Source of the DNA: Bugula neritina
Lineage: Eukaryota > Bryozoa > Gymnolaemata > Cheilostomatida > Bugulidae
Assembly (NCBI GenBank): GCA_964035545.1
Contig: OZ037765.1
Span: 30,802,004 to 30,866,003 of the forward strand
Direction: 5' to 3'
Length of the DNA: 64,000 bases
Positions 59,501 to 64,000 of the stretch are shown piece after piece (the first letter of the stretch is position 1; each line of letters begins with the position of its first letter). The notes under the pieces were generated by a model. That model searched no databases and was not told where the DNA came from. It saw nothing but the letters and a program-made list of their open reading frames with translations. The translations under genes were made by a program, and so were the position numbers.

Positions 59501-62500
59501 CCACCCTCATTATCAGCTGTAGATTCACAGGTTAAATCTAGATCTAAGGGTAGCAAAGACGCAGAAGTCATGTGGTTAATCAAGACTTGTAGTAGATGTA
59601 TTTTCTCCAGGTAAGGAGCATGCTGATCTACTGGACTGGTTACAGTGTTTATATTACTCCGTCTTACTGAATCTATTGGCATGTAAACCTGTAGTTTATG
59701 TAATCAAAGATTTTCCTAAAGACTTGATACTCATTTGGTTAATATTTCAATTTGGATGTCTACATTATAAGTTGTTAAAGGGCAAGTCTGTAATAGAAAA
59801 GCTGATATGATGCATGTAATATTTGTTATTGTTTGTTTCTATTAGGGTTTATTTTAGTTGCCTTTAGAGTGTTTTGTCACTTCTTTTTGAAGCTCTGAAA
59901 CTCTTTACTAGACACATTGTGAAATCATAACAACTGTATTTATGTTAATATTTTATATTTGTCACGTATGCAATATGACATCATATAATATATATAGTAA
60001 GTTATACAGTAATATAATACGTTTTATTAGCTCAGCTGGTGCCACTCTTCAGTTACCCATCAGATTGGAGGCTCTCCAGGTGCTCAGCTGTCTAGTCGCT
60101 GGATACTTGCCACTGATACGGTGTGTACATAGAACTCTGCTCTTACATAGACCTCTTACTACTACATAGACCTCTTACTATTACATAGACCTCTCACTTT
60201 ACTATTACATATACAAACCTACACTAATGTCTTCGTGACCTAGTTTTTGTAAAAGGGTAAGAATTTATTATTCAATTCCCTCTGTATAGTCTCTCTAAAA
60301 CACTCCCACCTCTATTTTAAAGTGCCGTCTCTAATCATATAATGACTGAGCATGCTCCTCCATGATGAGAGAGTAGAAAGTTTTTAGGTTTTGGAGTTAT
60401 CTTCTATAGTCCATCACCTAAATCGGGAATTCTGTTTGTTTCTGTTTAGCAGGTTATACATACTAGTAGTTGAATTTCAGTCAACAGAAACTTTGGTTCA
60501 ACTTTCTAAATAATTGCGCTAATTCGTGTAAATGTTGTTTCCTCAACACCCTATTATCTGTTCAGTGAATTAGACTTACACTAACAACTTACTAAATGGC
60601 TATACTTACCGTGTTGTTATTTCCATGTAGATCTAGCCTACACTACCTCACTAACATCATAGTCGAGGCGCTAGCTGACGGGGACCCTTCCGTACAGCTA
60701 CATGGTGCTAAGGTTAGACATTCATCATGTGTTTGTTGGATGTTTTACTCCGCAATTAGCTGAAATTTTGATTGAGAGTCAATCAGGCATGTTTCAGGGG
60801 GTATAAAGTTACATAATTTAAGAATATATTGCTATGTTACCCAATTAGGCTGGTATGCTATGCTATGTTAATGTGTGTGTGGGTATTAATAGCATCTAAT
60901 AGATGCGCGGTGACAGGAACTGCTCAACAAAGACGATTCTTGTGAGAATTTATTGCAAATCATAAATGACTGATGCATCAATAATTCTACTGCTAATTTA
61001 TTCACTCGGCGTAACATTGTCAATAGAGCAGGAATGCATGATATTAATAATTTAATATGTATGTATCAATTGGAGAAATTCTGTATTTGGCATCAGGTTG
61101 GCCATCTGACAAATAGTTCAGGTATCAGATTGTAGGCCATACGTGATGCGTCACGTCATGGTGTGTTTATATACATATAATATGCAGTGCATGTATCAAG
61201 TGTTACTGAGATCTGTTACAGGCTGCTTTAATATTTTGGAATATTCAAAGTGTTGAAAATCAAACCTCATGTCTACGAAAGTAGAGTTCACTTGAAGTTC
61301 ATGTACATGACTGATGTTTCACTTACATTGTATTTTCCCAATGCTTTGTATCTGTCTCTCTCAAATGTTGGACATTTTAGAAATAGATTTGCAAAAGTTG
61401 CTGCTGTAGAATTTCTCTTGTTTTAAAGCGTTGCGTGTGTTTATAGACAGCAGAGAGTCTCGGCCGGTCTATAAATAAACACTTTCAGCAGCAGGAGTTG
61501 CCTCGAGAAAGCGCCGACTCGACTTTCTCCCTCGATGAAGCTCTGACATTTTGGAGTTGTCTTCTATCCGGCCCCTTGGTGCAAGCCTTGCAGAATAACA
61601 GCAACTCTCAGCTTAGAGCCACCTGCTGTCTCTGTCTGGCAAACATTGGAGGGCAGGTGTTTGAACGCATCGAGGTGAGGAGGCGGCAGACTGTGAAACT
61701 CTGGCTATGATTAGTTTCTTTCACTCTTAGGAAAGAGAGGCTCATTTTAGTGAGGGTTTCACTTCACAGCTGATTCTGTACTACACAATAATATTAACAT
61801 AATATATTCATCTCTCTCCTACAGGAAGTAAATGAGAATTTCATATGTTAATATTTTTAGCCTCAACCCACGCTTACCCAAGCTAAAGAAATGTTAAATT
61901 ATTAATATTAATACATTTTGTAAATGAGAAACATAGATGGTTTCTCAGATGTTGTATGACCTGTGGACCAACCACCATGCGTCTCATATTGTAGACCAAT
62001 CAGCAGATCTGTGTTATATTGTAGACCAATCAGCAGGTCTGTGTTATATTGTAGACCAATCAGCAGGTCTGTGTTATATTGTAGACCAATCAGCAGATAG
62101 TATGCATCACTATGCTCCTTGGACTTACATCAGATCCTGAAATCATCGTCAGAGACGCGGCTATCCGGGCTGCCGGAGTGTTTGTGCTATATCCGTGTCA
62201 GCGACTGGACGTTAGTTTTGTGGCTGACACAGCCAATGCTGCTTTGCTCTCCATGAAAGATGAGAGTACACCTGTGCAGATCAGAGCCTCATGGGTGATG
62301 GCCAATGTGACGGATGCCCTCGTGTTGAACATGTGAGCTGGTGATGGCTTTGCCAGACTGCACTGTATTGTTATCAGTTAAGAGTAGGAAATGTGACTGA
62401 CGGTCATCTCTATTAGTTCTGTCTGAACTGAATTATCAGCCAGTAGCTCATCCTTTGTCATCAAATTTGACGTATTTTATCTAATAATATGAAATTGAGT

Positions 62501-63918
62501 GTTACAACATTATCTCTTTTCATTATATAGATGACTTAACCTTACTTATTACAATCTAATTATAAAACCCATTTGAATCACAATAGGCACATGGCGATGA
62601 CTGCTATAGTTACTTTCTAATGCTACGGCCCTTGCCTGGCATCACACAGCATCATGCTGACTGCAATATTTTGTTTTAGGGCCAGCGATGACTTTACTTC
62701 GTTTGCCAAGTCCTTCTCGGACGTGCTGCTCTTACGGTTGATAGACGTGGCTACCGAAGCTTGTTATGGTGATGATAAGATGAAGTATAATGGAGTCAGG
62801 GCTCTGGGAAACCTTCTCAAGTACCTGCAGCCCCACACTTTGGGTCTGGTGATGAAATTCCTTACTTTTTAATACGAGTATTTGGTTTGGCTGCCGTTTT
62901 ATAAATTTACTGTAAATATCATTCTTAAGTTCATAAGATGTTTTACTCAGCTCAATGTTCACAAATGGTGTGGAATGTTCATAGAGGCGATTTCTAGTAA
63001 ACTACAATTTTCCAAATTTTATTACAATGTAAAACCTCCTACAATTTAGAATCTAGACTCCGTTGGGAGTTGTCCACTGCTTTAAATACTGCTCACTCAA
63101 TCACTAGTTTTTCATGTTTTCCATGATCTCAGTTGAACTGCAACTAGTTTAATAGTTACCATCAGTGCTGTAATTTTTCTATTGCATCATAATTTCGTAG
63201 TTACTTCCTCTCATGTGAATGTGACGTGTTGGAAAATTTGGCTCTGTGTATTTAGATCATCTGACTATAAAGACTATATCCTTCCAATATGTATTTTTTA
63301 TTTAACAACTTTATGTAATATTGTACATGTTTGCAGTTTAGCTTGTCAATATATTACCACAGAATCTCACTCTGCTGGTAGTTGAGAATGATAATTTTTA
63401 TCATTCAACTCAAATACTGAAATTGAAAAGAATCTTTTCACTAGTAGATAGTAAAGTATTAGTCTGTCACTTCGTAAGTTATATAAGTTTTTTGTGGGCA
63501 GCCTGCTTTTTCTGCCTCTTCAGTGTGTGAGCTGCTCAGCTTCTAGATCCATAGGACATTTTTCAATGGATTGATTAGTCTTAGATAGAACTGAGTTTGA
63601 GCTGAGCAGACAAACTTGCTCAGACTAACCTGTTGTCACGTGTCAAACTATTTGAAGCAGCTTAATGCCTGTTAGAACTGAATGACTGATGTCACGGTGA
63701 ACCATACTTTGACATGTTATAAATATTTCTCTGCATTTCTGCAGGGATTTCAAGAAACGAGTTGAGAAAGTTGACACGTTTATGCGCATTGCATTGGCAA
63801 ATATAGATTAATGTGTGATCAGTGACAATGTGATGTTTCAGAGCGAAGGAATATGTCACAGTTGATAGAAAACTCGGTGAATCTGCTAGTGAAGAGTCTA
63901 AGTCAGGGTGTGATGAAG
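50089..63918 (+). CDS. HEATR6: HEAT repeat-containing protein 6 (partial, 3' end outside window)
   Basis: I assembled twenty exons in frame, giving 920 codons (human about 1180 residues). The last, 63842-63918, ends in phase 0 at a GTAACG donor, and the remaining C-terminal exons lie beyond the window. HEATR6 is a large armadillo/HEAT solenoid, amplified in some human breast cancers, whose molecular role is not settled. Diagnostic matches to vertebrate HEATR6 include NIRVAALTSMGAMVTIHAPL, LPIRLEALQVLSCLVAGYL, ADGDPSVQLHGAK, FVADTANAALLSMKDEST and KYNGVRALGNLLKYLQPH, all in the right order. ATG 50089 is preceded by an in-frame stop. No frameshift was seen. Exon lists are in the segment entries. 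Confidence 0.94.
53121..53232. repeat. CA-rich microsatellite
   Basis: (CA)n with interspersed TCA/CGC variants, starting about 18 bases after the HEATR6 exon 5 donor (exon end 53102). It creates a His/Thr/Ser-repeat frame that is not coding. Confidence 0.95.
54129..54360. repeat. about 30-bp tandem repeat, about 8 copies
   Basis: The unit is of the form CATATAATGTAATATCACAT followed by CTTATATAGC. Copies differ by point changes. It starts about 10 bases after the HEATR6 exon 7 donor (exon end 54118). Confidence 0.9.
54389..54800 (+). mobile_element. dispersed repeat, copy 1
   Basis: Starts ACTAGGCCGGTGTTTAGTGT and matches the segment at 58532-58965 in the same orientation along its whole length with moderate divergence. 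Shared blocks include GTGAATCTTCACTGG, TTACCTCTCTACACAACACC, CTATGTAAC and TTTTGCCAAGT. It has no coding capacity, so it is probably a non-autonomous element or an old segmental copy in HEATR6 intron 7. Confidence 0.75.
56016..56235. repeat. two adjoining short tandem repeats
   Basis: First come three copies of a TGTATATTATCTTCATGTGTAAC-like 23-bp unit (56030-56100). About ten copies of AGTAGTATAATAGTG-like units follow (56115-56235). They begin within about 15 bases of the HEATR6 exon 10 donor (exon end 56012). Confidence 0.85.
56873..57316. repeat. 440-bp pure pyrimidine tract (CTCTCCCC)n
   Basis: Almost every base on the plus strand is C or T, in CTCTCTCCCC-type units. It starts about 15 bases after the HEATR6 exon 11 donor (exon end 56857). 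It makes long Ser/Pro/Leu (plus) and Arg/Glu/Gly (minus) frames that are artefacts. Confidence 0.97.
58064..58275. repeat. repeat of the near-palindrome GTAATACAGTATTAC
   Basis: Units of about 22 bp, AGCAACGTAATACAGTATTA-like, in both orientations. They begin at the HEATR6 exon 12 donor (exon end 58058), and the GTAATACAGTATTA motif recurs about seven times. Confidence 0.85.
58532..58965 (+). mobile_element. dispersed repeat, copy 2
   Basis: Second copy of the repeat at 54389-54800, starting ACTAGGCCGGTGTTCAGTGT, in HEATR6 intron 13. The two copies share both ends approximately, which supports a discrete element of about 420 bp. Confidence 0.75.
59169..59422. repeat. 254-bp near-perfect palindrome
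   Basis: Two arms of about 127 bp meet without a spacer at 59295/59296 (TATTATAATA centre). The left arm begins TGTGACCCAGGCAGTC and the right arm ends GACTGCCTGGGTCACA. Only a few mismatches or indels separate the arms. It lies in HEATR6 intron 13 and stops 21 bases before exon 14. Confidence 0.93.
60138..60205. repeat. short tandem repeat TACATAGACCTCTTACTAT
   Basis: About 3-4 imperfect copies starting about 18 bases after the HEATR6 exon 15 donor (exon end 60120). Confidence 0.8.
61987..62096. repeat. 30-bp tandem repeat carrying the HEATR6 exon 18 acceptor
   Basis: Four copies at a strict 30-bp period, each with GTAGACCAATCAGCAG. The AG of the last copy (62095-62096) is the true acceptor, because IVCITMLLGL follows directly. 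The three upstream copies hold the same acceptor-like AG. Confidence 0.93.
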
Positions 63919-64000
63919 GTAACGTGAGGCAGACTATGCTATAATTACCATATCCTTCCGAGGATCTGCCAATAAGCTTTGGTAGACATTCAATTGGCAT

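Larger units (their letters stand above)
55573..59610 (+). other. HEATR6: HEATR6 exons 9-14: central HEAT repeats
   Basis: Exons: 55573-55683, 55936-56012, 56725-56857, 57959-58058, 58385-58515, 59444-59610. Recognisable stretches are FGYWASFFP (human: YGYWSAFVP), TPFTPFSVLLGNMIKELHNT and NIRVAALTSMGAMVTIHAPL. Exon 14 is a Ser-rich loop ending AEVMWLIKTCSRCIFS (human: PCWLIRLCISIVVL). Exon 14 lies antisense to a longer minus-strand open frame (59368-59682) that I reject. Confidence 0.93.
60031..63918 (+). other. HEATR6: HEATR6 exons 15-20: C-terminal HEAT repeats (incomplete)
   Basis: Exons: 60031-60120, 60631-60712, 61447-61674, 62097-62332, 62680-62843, 63842-63918. Exon 17 has TFWSCLLSGPLVQALQNNSN (human: [20 protein letters not shown]). 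Exon 18 starts IVCITMLLGLTSDPE (human: MLCITVLLGLNDSKN), which fixes its acceptor at 62096/62097. Exon 19 ends at a poor donor (GTCTGG at 62844). This is the only donor that keeps frame with exon 20 (RRNMSQLIENSVNLLV). Confidence 0.92.

Noticed and set aside
59368-59682. 104-codon minus-strand open frame that looks protein-like
   Set aside because: It is antisense to HEATR6 exon 14 (59444-59610), whose plus-strand product (…MWLIKTCSRC…) matches the family and fits both neighbouring phases. The rest of the frame runs into the palindrome.

Overview
This window is AT-rich nuclear DNA from an invertebrate animal. The evidence is spliced genes with GT-AG introns, animal-specific protein families (TOPBP1, SPSB3, HEATR6), tRNA-derived SINE pieces and many intronic minisatellites. 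A marine or lophotrochozoan-type invertebrate fits the SINE core motif and the compact gene spacing, but the sequence alone does not fix the phylum. Nothing looks bacterial, viral or mitochondrial.

Layout. (1) 1-171 (+): one exon of a membrane protein, perhaps an SLC22-type transporter. (2) 1617-3436 (+): a three-exon class I methyltransferase resembling juvenile hormone acid methyltransferase. (3) 5082-28503 (-): a complete 33-exon TOPBP1 gene. (4) 31370-35586 (+): MAF1, 6 exons. (5) 39826-42109 (+): an SPSB3-like SPRY/SOCS-box gene with a probable upstream non-coding exon. (6) 43826-48326 (-): EIF3H, 6 exons. (7) 50089-63918 (+): HEATR6, 20 exons, running off the right edge. I rebuilt each gene from both strands by splice sites and reading phase. 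All five complete genes close to a whole number of codons, and HEATR6 stays in frame to its last visible exon.

The genes are mostly housekeeping: DNA replication/damage signalling (TOPBP1), RNA polymerase III repression (MAF1), translation initiation (EIF3H), ubiquitin ligase adaptor (SPSB3) and a HEAT-repeat protein. TOPBP1/MAF1 and EIF3H/HEATR6 are head-to-head pairs. The methyltransferase/TOPBP1 and SPSB3/EIF3H pairs are tail-to-tail. There is no operon or dedicated pathway.

The most unusual feature is where the tandem repeats sit. About twelve intronic arrays, with different unit lengths and sequences, begin within about 30 bases downstream of a 5' splice site in TOPBP1, MAF1 and HEATR6. 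In one case the array copies the TOPBP1 splice donor itself four times. In another it copies a HEATR6 acceptor region four times. A 254-bp near-perfect palindrome and a pair of dispersed repeats lie in HEATR6 introns, and both head-to-head intergenic regions carry the same kind of degenerate TAGTAATAC-like repeat. I did not find a convincing new multi-gene system.
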